Assembly (NCBI GenBank): GCA_030374765.1
Contig: JARGXX010000088.1
Location: 2,046,001 to 2,110,000 of the forward strand
Direction: 5' to 3'
Source of the DNA: Agarophyton chilense
Lineage: Eukaryota > Rhodophyta > Florideophyceae > Gracilariales > Gracilariaceae
Length of the DNA stretch: 64,000 bases
Every line of letters starts with the position of its first letter. Positions within the stretch are counted from its first letter, which is position 1. Positions 55,279 to 64,000 of this stretch are shown piece by piece. Under the pieces are notes generated by a model. That model saw only the letters and a program-made list of their open reading frames with translations, made no database searches and was not told the origin of the DNA. The translations under genes and the position numbers were made by a program.

Positions 55279-56994
55279 CGTGCTGTGAAACAGTTGTTGA
55301 TTTGACTCCGATTCGCTTGTGGGGGTTAGCCTTCTGGCGACGGAGTTAATGGCGATTCAGCGGCGAAGCGCCTTGATAAGTTAAGTCGTAAAACGTTTCC
55401 AGCAAGATGATAAGATTGCTCACGACGGCGTGCGTGGCCCAGCGCATGATGATTGTTGTGCTGACGTCAATAGGTGTGGGCAAATTGAAATCAATAAACT
55501 CTGCTGTACCCTTGGTAGAGACGGGCTTACAGATTGTCAATCGCGGCAATGCGCGGTTGCCTATGCACACTTCTCGATTTGCCATTTTGAGACCTTTCTT
55601 TCGGGGCTCAAACCGGTCTTCTCCCCTGCGGGTATACAGTTTCTGTTTGCCGTGACGCCTGGGGCATGCTAGATAGAGCGACCCCGAACAAAATTGAAGA
55701 CAGTCCTGTACATCGTGTCCGCCAAATACAAACCAATAGCCGTGATAGGTTCACTATGCAACCGTTGACGAACAATGAAGAACATAAGTCTTATAAAGTT
55801 GTCCCCATCCGCAGAAGCGTTGTGATACTGACTATTAACGCCTTCATCACATGTGCTTCCTCACTCAGTTCAACTTGTAGAGTTGTTGGGAAGAGGACAC
55901 CATGAGAAGGCACTTTTCACGAACCGCGTTTGCTTCGAAAAACCGTTGACGACGTCCTTGGCACTGGACACTTCTACATCAACAAATCCTCTGGAAAACC
56001 CCTGCCCATTGGCTTCTTTGTAGTTCTTCCTTCGAAGGAAAATTCGTTGAAAACGGGGTTGAATCTTCTTCCATCCGGAGTCTTTTCATGTACTGCTTCC
56101 GTGCTGCTCGACAAATTCGTTCGCGTTCAAGTTCCCAAGAAGGAACAGCAAGCTGACCCGTCGCTTGGACGAGTTAAGCGACCTACCAGGCTCCTCTTCG
56201 ATCGTTCTTCACTGTGATGTCAACAAGCGACTTCATAGTAGACCAGAACCTGTTCCAAACGTCCTACACGCCATGTATACTGGCTGCACCTCCCTATTGT
56301 GGTAAGGGTTACCATCCCCACTCCAATAAGACAGTCTTGCCAAGCTGTGATGGAGACGGACAGGAATGCAGTTACCATGAAAGACACGAGTGATGCGCTT
56401 CTTTATTCCTCCCCACCAGATTCCAATATCCGAATTCTCCATGCGCTAGCTAGCTGGAGAAGAAATTTACCTAGGCCTGACCCCTTTTCCTCTTTATTAC
56501 GAGTGATACGTCGATTTCTCATGCGCCATGAGGTTAGCTAAAAGCTTTCAAAGCCCTTCCCTCTTACTGTTTGGAAAGTGAGGTCAGACTAGTCTTCTCA
56601 GAGACGCGAGCCCGAAACGTTCATACAGAGATAACAAAGGCTCCTTGAGATTCAAGATCCAGGGAACCACATTGGTGGAAAAGCAACCTTGTTATAAATC
56701 TCCATGTCTCGGAGTATATCATGCAGACGATGTCAACTCAAAAGGTGTTTAACCCGAATTGTTCTCTCAAGAGTAAATTCATTAGAGCGATACCTAGCCA
56801 GATGTTGCACATTTCTTTTTTTACTTGAGTCATTCGAATTAACTATCACTGCCAAGACAGTTTGGATGCGCGCCTGATTCTAACGGTATTTCTTTATTGC
56901 TCACCAACACTCGGCCCACATATTTTTTCTACACAACCCAACATTTGAGAATCATTCAAGCTACGTCAACAATCACGAAAAAACAGAAACTACA
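55279..56994. other. Divergent intergenic region with unassigned frames
   Basis: Promoter space for AsnRS (left) and ITFG1 (right). A 79-codon minus frame (55346-55585, MANREVCIGNRALP) could encode a small protein with one hydrophobic segment (HAVVSNLIILLETF). A plus frame 55666-56217 is open for 184 codons apart from one TGA (55903-55905); its second part reads TVDDVLGTGHFYINKSSGKPLP. Neither is recognised. 56218-56994 holds nothing I can identify. Confidence 0.35.
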
Positions 56995-59040
56995 ATGCAA
57001 TTTGTTCGCAATATGCTCCTTCGCTTGTATGTTTTGTTCATCCTCTTGTACATGGGATCCCCCGCCCTTCTCAGCCCCCAACCTCGAGATGTACCTCGGG
57101 CACCTCCAAATCCACACTCGGGTTCCCTATTGTCCTCGGAACTATTCACCGATCAAAGTGACTATCTGGGTCTAGGAGATGGCACCGGGTCAGTCATAGC
57201 AGTTGGTGACTTTACCTCCGATCGTTATACCGATCTACTTGTCGTTCCTCACTCCAAGTTCATGCGTTCGCTTCAAGTCTTGGTTTGGAATCATCACAAA
57301 TACTCGTTCAATCGCGTTTCTTGTTCATCAAATTCAACCTTCAGAAGTGTATTCAACCTTAACTCACTTCCTGGTGCATCACCCGAAGCAAGAATAGTAT
57401 CTGCAGCGCCCTTCGATGCCAATTCAGATGGCTCTCTCGACGTTCTGGTTAGCATTGTTCTACCAGACGATTCCCACGTCGGAGTGATCCTACGGGGAGA
57501 CGGCTCTGGTTGTTTGCGTTTTGAGAGAGTTCTTCCAGGATTAACACCGAACATGCTGATTATGGACGCTGACGATGATATGTACAGTGACATCTTCTTT
57601 ATCTCTGATCAGTCCGAGCGAGTGTTTTATATAAACGGTCCACCAGGCCGCTTTACGAAACAGATTTGGAACCCGGGACCACCGCACAACCATTGTGTTC
57701 CAACCACGTCGCAAAACTCAAATGCCTTTGTTGATCTTAACGGTGATTGTGAGCCAGATTTTGTAGTAAGTACTTCATGCGGGCTCGAGGTGTGGTTCAA
57801 TCGTGGATTGCACAAAAAAAGTTCCTCTCGTTGGATGTATGGTCAACAGCACTTTTCGAAAGATCCTCATGACTTCACAAACACTTCAAAGGTACAAGAT
57901 CCTTTCAAAGTGCTTATATTGAACTCGTCTGTATGGAATCCGTCTAATGGGGATGGTCAGGCTACATTCGCTGACTTCAATGCAGATGGGTCCATTGATA
58001 TTGCCGTCGCTAATCCCTTTACCAATGAAGTAAGGATTTCGTACAACATCAGGCGTCCGTACTATGAAGACAAGCTTTGTTCGGTTGATCCTTCATGGCA
58101 CTTTGAAACCCAGATCGCGCTTTCAGATGTTCACGTCTCTGATACATTGCTTGGCGCAATGCGTGTCCAGAGCCGTATTCGCACAGGAGACTTCAACTAT
58201 GACGGGAAGCAGGATATTCTTCTCATTGATGGTGACAGCGGGACTATAAGCTTGTACGAAGGCGTTTCTAATGAAGGCAGCGCTTCGTGGTACCCAAGAC
58301 CAGATAAATTTGTCGAACGCGTTCTTTTCCCGTTGACTGGAAAGGTTGGAAATGAGCTGAAACCCAAAGCAAAGCGTTTGCATTTCAGTAGGTTTGATGG
58401 AACCCCAATCCTGTACAATCTGGAAGATCCCATAGCAGCCGCTTTCATAGACCTAGACGAGAGCGGAAGACAGGATCTGCTAGTTTCACAACGTCATGGA
58501 ACTAGACTAATATGGAACAGTTACCAAGATAAGGAAGACGCTGTGTATTTCAAAGCGACTGGAGTGAACGCTGCTCATCGGGGTTGGAAATCAAAGGAAG
58601 GAGGGATTCAAGCCTTCTCGCCACTACCAGGCAATACCTTCAAGGTTTCATATGGCGGACGGTTTGGGCGGGAAACTCATACATGTACGCAGTGCCCGCA
58701 AACGGGCGTTCTTTCCTTGCAAGCGTGCTCATGCATGTTCGGAATAACTCGCATCGCTAACTACATCGAAGAAATGGCCATGGGCGGTTCTGGGGGTGTA
58801 AGAACATGGACGAGTTTAATGCCGAACGCACTGGCCGTGGTTTGGCCACAGGGGCGCCGGCCTCAAGGTGGAGTGAAATGGAAAGTGTCATACCTCTCCC
58901 GAGGACGAGATGGGCAGATGAAACGAATAGTTTTCGTGTTGTGCATCACTTTGGTAGTGCTCTTCTTCGTTATTCTGTACATTCACACAGTCGAGGGAAG
59001 GGAGGAAAAGTCTGGGAAGTTTGACTTTGGGTATACGTAG
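56995..59040 (+). CDS. ITFG1: FG-GAP repeat membrane protein, ITFG1/TIP family
   Basis: 681 residues, intron-less, type I membrane protein. An N-terminal hydrophobic signal (LRLYVLFILLYMGSPALL) lies within residues 1-30. A beta-propeller ectodomain follows with FG-GAP-like repeats carrying Ca-binding DxDxDG-type loops: GDFTSDRYTDLLVV, FDANSDGSLDVLVS, DADDDMYSDIFF, VDLNGDCEPDFVV, ADFNADGSIDIAVA, GDFNYDGKQDILLI, IDLDESGRQDLLVS. A Cys-rich region precedes a transmembrane helix (about 645-665, VFVLCITLVVLFFVILYI) and a short tail ending KSGKFDFGYT. Domain order, size and the short cytosolic tail match the TIP/ITFG1 (LINKIN) family, implicated in adhesion in animals; its algal role is unknown. Start MQFVRNMLL; an in-frame ATG at 57016 is an alternative. 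Convergent with RAD23, 270 bp apart. Confidence 0.9.
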   Translation: MQFVRNMLLRLYVLFILLYMGSPALLSPQPRDVPRAPPNPHSGSLLSSELFTDQSDYLGLGDGTGSVIAVGDFTSDRYTDLLVVPHSKFMRSLQVLVWNHHKYSFNRVSCSSNSTFRSVFNLNSLPGASPEARIVSAAPFDANSDGSLDVLVSIVLPDDSHVGVILRGDGSGCLRFERVLPGLTPNMLIMDADDDMYSDIFFISDQSERVFYINGPPGRFTKQIWNPGPPHNHCVPTTSQNSNAFVDLNGDCEPDFVVSTSCGLEVWFNRGLHKKSSSRWMYGQQHFSKDPHDFTNTSKVQDPFKVLILNSSVWNPSNGDGQATFADFNADGSIDIAVANPFTNEVRISYNIRRPYYEDKLCSVDPSWHFETQIALSDVHVSDTLLGAMRVQSRIRTGDFNYDGKQDILLIDGDSGTISLYEGVSNEGSASWYPRPDKFVERVLFPLTGKVGNELKPKAKRLHFSRFDGTPILYNLEDPIAAAFIDLDESGRQDLLVSQRHGTRLIWNSYQDKEDAVYFKATGVNAAHRGWKSKEGGIQAFSPLPGNTFKVSYGGRFGRETHTCTQCPQTGVLSLQACSCMFGITRIANYIEEMAMGGSGGVRTWTSLMPNALAVVWPQGRRPQGGVKWKVSYLSRGRDGQMKRIVFVLCITLVVLFFVILYIHTVEGREEKSGKFDFGYT

Positions 59041-59102
59041 ATGCAGAAATGAACACGGCATCCAGTTTCAAGGGCGTCTAAATTGTCTATTGACGCGAAA
59101 TA

Positions 59103-59132
59103 CCGCGTTTCACCACACCGCGTTTCACCACA
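59103..59132 (+). repeat. 15-bp direct repeat, two copies
   Basis: CCGCGTTTCACCACA twice in tandem, in the 270-bp convergent spacer between ITFG1 and RAD23, which otherwise shows nothing. Confidence 0.85.
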
Positions 59133-59310
59133 TGTTTGTTACTCTGCTGCGCCTAGTTGCAAACCATAGACCGTCTTCTAGGAATCCAAGTACCCACACA
59201 TAACACTGAAACCAAGCGCGGCTTAACTACCGACTTTAACAAGTATCTTTGCACCGACTGTTAGGGGAATGAAAAAGACTTTCAAAGTATAAATAGGCTC
59301 AAAAGCACTT

Positions 59311-60792
59311 TCACGAAGGAGGACCTTGATTCCCTGAGTCAGGTCGATCGGATTGATTCTGTCCACTGCTGTCCTGTTCGGCAGCAGCGCTCGCAGCGGC
59401 GTTTGCGGCTTGATCAGCACGGAGTTGTTCGGCGTTTTCTACTAAATAGTTGGCAGCAAGATTTTCGTTACGATCGCAAGCCAACCACGTTTCGACGACT
59501 TGGGCCTGTTCAAGTCCGAACCCAGATGCCAATTCATTCAGTCGGTGCAATTGTTCATGTTCTTCTTCAGTGATAAGTATTTGCCCCGGCCCTGGGCTGT
59601 CTGCACCACCGCCCGAATTGGCCATAGCCTGAGCCAACTGCTCCATGGCAGCGTCACCACTATCCTCACCTTCTGGAATAGGCTCATTGATGAGTCGCGT
59701 GAACTCTTCCTGGTTATCTTCAATTAGCGCCATCAATGACGGATTAATGTTCTCTAGTTGCTGCAGAAGCTGCGGTAGTACGGCAGGATTAGACTGAATC
59801 AAGCGCCTCATAAAATTGAACTGAGGCACAGATCGGAGAAAATCGAGACTGGCAGTACCTGTGCCACCGCCAGCGCTTGGGGTATCCGCGGCAGCCTCGA
59901 ACATGTTAAACGGGGTGGCCGCTGCTGCCGAGTGCGCCGAATCTTGCTGATCAGGAGCAGTGGTGGAGGGCTGGTTCAATGTGGCTTCGTCTGTGGCCTC
60001 AACCTGAGTTGGCGCAGTGGCAGCAACCTGAGTTGGTGCAGTGGCACCCGAATTGGTAGCAGCAGGCGGAGCAGGCGGAGCAGGCGGAGCAGGCGGAGCA
60101 GGCGGAGCAGGCGGAGCAGGCGGAGCAGGCGGTAATGCGCTCTCAGGAATTCCGTTAATGAGATAGTCTACGGCTCGATCTGGATTGTTGAATGCAGCTC
60201 GCAGAGCCTTCTTAACCTCGTCCTCTGCAAATCCCACTTCACAAATGCGGCGCACAGTTTGTTCATACTGCTGGCCTACAACTAAGGAACTGGGGCCCGA
60301 GGGCGCGGAGGAGGGAGTGGCAGCCTGCGCCTCAGCAGGAGTAGATTGCAGCTTCTGGGCGGGGGTGGATTCTGCGGCGGATGGAGGTGTAGACTTTTGA
60401 GAGGGAGTCGAGGTGGGTGCGGGGGTGGGAACAAATGTGGGAGTGGGAGTGGGAGCGGATGTGGGGGTGGGGTTGGGAGCGGAAGTATGAGTGCGAGCGG
60501 GAGTGCGAGCGGGAGCAGAAATGGGAGCGGGAGTGGATGTAGCAGCTGGTGTGGCGGACTTCTTCTTGGGCGGCATGACAACCACGAAGCCCGTGGAGGA
60601 AATTCCGGCAGACGTGATGGTGGCATCGTCAGAAAGGATCCTTCCCCTAAAAATTAGACGATATGAGGCGAAATCGGAGACGTGCTCGCTGTCGGCTACC
60701 CTGCGTTTGATGTCGAGAATGGTGTCGGTGGGCTCGGCGGCTAGTTGGAAGGTTGCACCAGTAAGGGTGCGAAATGTAATTGGGACGGCCAT
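59311..60792 (-). CDS. RAD23: RAD23, ubiquitin receptor and repair factor
   Basis: Shuttles ubiquitinated proteins to the proteasome and stabilises the XPC/Rad4 damage sensor. 493 residues from the ATG at 60792; the frame is open 97 codons upstream but the ubiquitin-like domain begins at this Met. Domains: UBL 1-75 (ITFRTLTGATFQL, RLIFRGRILSDD, GFVVVM, the Rad23-type end); a Pro/Ser/Thr linker; UBA1 about 175-217 (RRICEVGFAEDEVKKALRAA); an Ala-Pro-Pro repeat tract; XPC-binding domain about 310-370 (LDFLRSVPQFNFMRRLIQ, NPAVLPQLLQQL, LINEP); UBA2 about 425-465 (LNELASGFGLEQAQVVE, NENLAANYLVEN). UBA2 lies near the C-terminus as usual, followed by a Gln/Ala/Ser tail. Somewhat longer than the common ~400 residues because of the linkers. 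Confidence 0.94.
   Translation of the reverse strand: MAVPITFRTLTGATFQLAAEPTDTILDIKRRVADSEHVSDFASYRLIFRGRILSDDATITSAGISSTGFVVVMPPKKKSATPAATSTPAPISAPARTPARTHTSAPNPTPTSAPTPTPTFVPTPAPTSTPSQKSTPPSAAESTPAQKLQSTPAEAQAATPSSAPSGPSSLVVGQQYEQTVRRICEVGFAEDEVKKALRAAFNNPDRAVDYLINGIPESALPPAPPAPPAPPAPPAPPAPPAPPAATNSGATAPTQVAATAPTQVEATDEATLNQPSTTAPDQQDSAHSAAAATPFNMFEAAADTPSAGGGTGTASLDFLRSVPQFNFMRRLIQSNPAVLPQLLQQLENINPSLMALIEDNQEEFTRLINEPIPEGEDSGDAAMEQLAQAMANSGGGADSPGPGQILITEEEHEQLHRLNELASGFGLEQAQVVETWLACDRNENLAANYLVENAEQLRADQAANAAASAAAEQDSSGQNQSDRPDSGNQGPPS
60065..60127 (-). repeat. 9-bp minisatellite in RAD23 (Ala-Pro-Pro)
   Basis: Seven perfect copies of GGCGGAGCA (plus strand) encoding the Pro-Pro-Ala tract between UBA1 and the XPC-binding domain. 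Perfect copies suggest recent slippage and length polymorphism. Confidence 0.9.
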
Positions 60793-61848
60793 AGCTGAAG
60801 GGCTGGTTGGGGAAGAAGTCGGGGGAGGGGAGAAGGGCGATGAAGGAGTAGCAGCGACGGAGATGGGTAGTGCAGAGAAGTGGTCGTCGACGGCGGGCCG
60901 ACAAGTGACGAAGTGGAGCGGCGCGGATGAGGTTTTGGCTGGAGCGCAGCGGTGTTGGGCCAAGACAATGCGCGCAACGAAAAAGCGCTTTTCAGCGGCG
61001 CGCAGGCCAATCGCAGCGCGACACGGCGACGTATAAAGCGCGCCAAAACTCAACCGCACCGGTTTCGTTCCTCGTTTGTGCACGCTTTATCGCAGGGCCA
61101 CATTCTGTACCTACCGCCCTCTACGGCCTTGCGCCGCCCCGTTGGCTTTTGACTCAACTTCCGCTCGGGGATCTTCCTCGCGAGTTTTCTTTCAGTACAT
61201 GCGTATAAACTCATGTATGGAGAGAGAACTGCTGAGCAACTAATCGTGGCAACATACTTCCACACTTTTTGGCGGAACTATCTTCGAGCAAGAACACAGT
61301 GGGACGCACGTTGCGCTCACTCTTCCCCCCTTGTTCTTTGATAACCTTTACCAGGCATCGGCAGTCTGTCGATAGTCTGTTCTGTGATTATCTCTAGAGG
61401 GCTCCTCGTGAGACTGCTGCAAGCTTGGCGAATGAGCGCCTGGTCCTGTACAGCGCCATAATATCTACTGCTGATCCACGAGGGCACATGTTCGCACTGT
61501 AAAACATGTGCCAAACCACTCTGCGCCGCATCTCGCTGGCTGATAATCGCCTCATATCTCTCTCTCTACTTTTCGCACGCCATAATCCTGTCCCAATCCT
61601 ACAGCAACGCCAGATTGACCAGATCCACATCACATTCCTCCAAAACTTTCTCGAAAACATCAGTTTTTCTTTCACATACCCTACTAATACCCTGCTAATA
61701 CTACTCCTCTCACTTCATCGAGGGAGCATCTTTCATTCTTCCACCGATTCACCTCCATATCATGCGAAATTGGAACTAAACGTCCCACCACCGCCACAAC
61801 TACAGTCCTCAAGCGCACGCTGTTCCGCCAAACGCCCAAATCCCAACA
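60793..61848. other. Divergent promoter region, RAD23 / glycosidase-like gene
   Basis: No gene recognised. A TATAAAG lies near 61031 on the plus strand. The last 350 bp before the next start are C/T-rich. Open frames at 61394-61675 (minus) and 61506-62003 (plus) have no recognisable motif; the second overlaps the next gene in another frame. Confidence 0.4.
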
Positions 61849-63051
61849 ATGTCCACCGCTTTCCTCACTTCCTTCTTCCCGCCCATTTTCTCCACTCACT
61901 CTCGCTCAGCAACCTTGAGCTCGTGCAGTGTCGTCGCATGTTCTATCCCAACAACACCGACCCCACCATTAACCACTCTGGGTCGCATTTTCACCCCTTT
62001 TGAAACAGACACCGCTGCGCTTTCCGCCCCAATCGTTCATCATTATGTTTCTGACGACACTGATCGTTTTGCTATGTGGTACACATACAGACCTAAAAAC
62101 TGGCAAAACAGCTCTCGCACGCCACCCGGTACTGTTTCAGGCATCGTTGCACTTGCCTTATCAGAGGACGGTATCACATGGCATCGCGTCGACGGTCCGC
62201 AAAACGGCGCCGTACTCACCAACAACACCGACGATTGGTGGGCTTTTGACACAATACACGTCACTGTCGGCGACGTATTTATTGACTCTAATTCGCGCAT
62301 AAGAGCAGACTCTGGAGTCTACTTCATGTATTACGCAGGTGGTGATGGAGAGAAGGTTTCCGTCGGTGAAACGCAAATGCAGGGTATTCGAATGCGAATT
62401 GGGCTTGCCATCAGTAAAGATGGGGAGCATTTTACGAGAATCGAGGGTCCTCACCCTTCTTCCGCTGTTGTTGATGTCGGCAATCAAGGTGATTTTGATT
62501 CTCTTCTTGTCACAGCCCCGCACGTTACCCGCGTAGAAAAAGGTTACATCATGCACTATTACACATTTAATGAGCAGAGTAAGATGTACATGCTGGGTCG
62601 CGCATTTTCCAATGATGGTTTGCGATTTGAAAAGAAGGGCATTGCGTTGCGCGCTTCCGGGGTATCAGGAGCGAAGGATGAGGGCGGGTATCAACGAGCC
62701 TGTGTTGTGAAGAAAGGAAACAAGTATGTCATGTTTGTCGTAATGGTTGACGGCAAGCGGACCACACGGATAGCCATGTGCGAGAGTGATGATTGTGAGA
62801 ATTGGAAATCCGCCAAGATTGTGTTGGATGTTGGGGACAAGGGTTCATGGGACGAGAAGGGTGTTTCACACCCATATGCCGTCGTACTTGACGACGGTTC
62901 GGCGCTTCTGTACTACGCCGGCAAATCGGCAGTTCATGACATCAATTCAGGAAATGGAACGAGCATCGGTGTTGCGAAAAGCAATGGAACAGATTGGGAA
63001 AGGTTTTCAAGAGTGCCATCCGACGAAGCCGGAGCTGGATTTGTGCAGTGA
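61849..63051 (+). CDS. Five-bladed beta-propeller glycosidase-like protein, possibly plastid-targeted
   Basis: 400 residues, intron-less. The first ~45 residues are rich in Ser, Thr, Pro and Phe and poor in acidic residues, like an algal or plant plastid transit peptide or a signal sequence. The rest shows repeated blades of the GH32/GH43/DUF-type propeller: MWYTYRPKNW, ALALSEDGITWHRVDGP, GVYFMYYAGGD, IGLAISKDGEHFTRIEGP, GYIMHYYTFNEQ, YVMFVVMVDG, AMCESDDCENW, HPYAVVLDDGSALLYYAGKS, IGVAKSNGTDWERF. This fits proteins annotated as arabinanase/levansucrase/invertase-like in plants and algae. The catalytic acids of true GH32/43 enzymes cannot be assigned with confidence, so activity is open. Start MSTAFLTSFF at 61849. 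Confidence 0.75.
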   Translation: MSTAFLTSFFPPIFSTHSRSATLSSCSVVACSIPTTPTPPLTTLGRIFTPFETDTAALSAPIVHHYVSDDTDRFAMWYTYRPKNWQNSSRTPPGTVSGIVALALSEDGITWHRVDGPQNGAVLTNNTDDWWAFDTIHVTVGDVFIDSNSRIRADSGVYFMYYAGGDGEKVSVGETQMQGIRMRIGLAISKDGEHFTRIEGPHPSSAVVDVGNQGDFDSLLVTAPHVTRVEKGYIMHYYTFNEQSKMYMLGRAFSNDGLRFEKKGIALRASGVSGAKDEGGYQRACVVKKGNKYVMFVVMVDGKRTTRIAMCESDDCENWKSAKIVLDVGDKGSWDEKGVSHPYAVVLDDGSALLYYAGKSAVHDINSGNGTSIGVAKSNGTDWERFSRVPSDEAGAGFVQ

Positions 63052-63549
63052 CGTGTTAATCCCCGAGCCAGAGATGAGGTTTGAAAGAAAGTGATTCTCT
63101 TGACGACCCTCTGGAGTTTTGGTAATATATCGATTTTCTACGAAGCACCAATGCAAAATTAGCTAGAGACGTACCACACGGTGATGCCATCATTTCTTCT
63201 CTTTAGAAAGATGTGAACTTTGGACGGGAAAGATTCGTATTCCTGCACAGGGATTCCAGTTGCTACTTAGTGCTGATATTTGTTATAAAAATGTACCTAA
63301 TTATCAATGAACTCGTTTCCGATGTGTTTTCTCCAATGATCAGCATTTTGCAGTTTCCTCGATGTGATCGTGGGCGGGGAATCGAATTTCAGCATGCAGA
63401 AAAGGATTCTTTCGAACAATGATAGCCCCAAAGGAAGGGCAACAGCTGTCAATCCTGTCGTCAGTCCATCCTGCCCTCGTTTGATCACTTCGCTGTTGGT
63501 GTTGGCCTACCACACAAAAGCTCTTTTGACCCTTCCTCAAATCCTCAGC
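63052..63549. other. Intergenic region
   Basis: No gene recognised; AT-rich. A minus-strand frame (63340-63747) overlaps it and the small plus frame that follows, without known motifs. Confidence 0.4.
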
Positions 63550-63714
63550 ATGCCTTCGGTTTTGTTTCTTGCTTTCCTTTCCTTTTTCACCGCCCATCAC
63601 TCTCTCGGTATCACTCGCGCGGCGGATTTCCAACAGCGCATTTCTGCGTCGATGGATCGCCGAACAAGAGCTCAGGGAAGGACAAATCTTTTTCGGCGTG
63701 ATGAGAAAGCGTAG
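63550..63714 (+). CDS. Possible small secreted protein, 54 residues
   Basis: MPSVLFLAFLSFFTAHHSLG looks like a signal peptide, followed by a short basic chain (MDRRTRAQGRTNLFRRDEK). The open frame also extends upstream. Could be the first exon of a longer gene or chance. The final 286 bp of the window show nothing further. Confidence 0.3.
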   Translation: MPSVLFLAFLSFFTAHHSLGITRAADFQQRISASMDRRTRAQGRTNLFRRDEKA

Positions 63715-64000
63715 TTCCGCGAAAGCTACATAAACTGCAAAAAACACATATCATCGTGTGCCCTCGATCAGGGACACGACCACGGACTGGGACAATATGC
63801 TATATTGCGCGTCAAAATTATGAGACCACGTACCTTTTGTACTCCCCATTGAACAACAGTCCGCGCAATTTTGAAACCTCAAAAATGTTTCTATCCGCAG
63901 CGCGCAATACAAACCGGAATAAAAAGATGAGGGCCGTTCTTAACAAGCGTGCTCTGTCAGAGACTCGGCTGTAAATCCCCGGGTTTACGCGAGACTGGCG

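Noticed and set aside
60793-61083. N-terminal extension of RAD23 (97 more codons)
   Set aside because: The ubiquitin-like domain starts at the ATG at 60792; the upstream codons are Ser/Pro/Ala-rich and unlike any RAD23 leader.
61506-62003. Plus-strand frame overlapping the glycosidase-like gene start
   Set aside because: Overlaps in another frame; Leu/Ser/Pro/His-rich without domains; the 61849 frame carries the conserved propeller.

Overview
The window is nuclear DNA of a eukaryote. Five intron-less housekeeping genes sit close together on the right: mRNA guanylyltransferase, asparaginyl-tRNA synthetase, an ITFG1/TIP membrane protein, RAD23, and a beta-propeller glycosidase-like protein. 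They border about 50 kb of nested LTR retrotransposons. Intron-poor gene islands in a sea of LTR elements fit a florideophyte red alga of the Chondrus type, but this is inference; no phylogeny could be run.

Layout. 1-1385: fossil Tnp2-like DNA-transposon transposase. 1666-34018: a nest of Ty1/copia elements with three LTR types. LTR-A is about 660 bp (TGTTGAG...GCGCTCA). LTR-B is about 685 bp (TGTTGG...CCAACA or CCATCA). LTR-C is about 555 bp (TGTTGGATATC...CTCCATCA). LTR-A elements (A1, D, A3, F) share one gag-pol lineage; LTR-B and LTR-C elements (B2, B3, C1, E2) share another. All five readable primer-binding sites match the anticodon arm of initiator tRNA-Met, as in Drosophila copia. Two fragments 10 kb apart on opposite strands (13073 and 23281) rejoin into one pol frame when a shared 5-bp duplication is collapsed, which points to an inversion inside the nest.

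35041-38980: a truncated Ty3/gypsy element (G2). 39580-50756: a structurally complete 11.2-kb Ty3/gypsy chromovirus (G1) on the minus strand, with 852/853-bp LTRs and the target duplication TGTCT. G1 has a gag-pol -1 overlap with a canonical slippery heptamer, a roughly 420-residue insertion between the integrase GPY/F motif and a C-terminal chromodomain, a long reading frame on the opposite strand between pol and the 3' LTR, and a very dense lattice of short perfect inverted repeats. It is defective: stops, a gag deletion, and YLED in place of YxDD. It interrupts an unidentified host reading frame.

50778-64000: host gene island. The order is guanylyltransferase (+), AsnRS (-), ITFG1 (+), RAD23 (-), glycosidase-like (+), with convergent spacers of 270-430 bp and wider divergent ones. 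None of the copia or gypsy copies looks autonomous; every one carries stops, frameshifts, deletions or catalytic-site changes.
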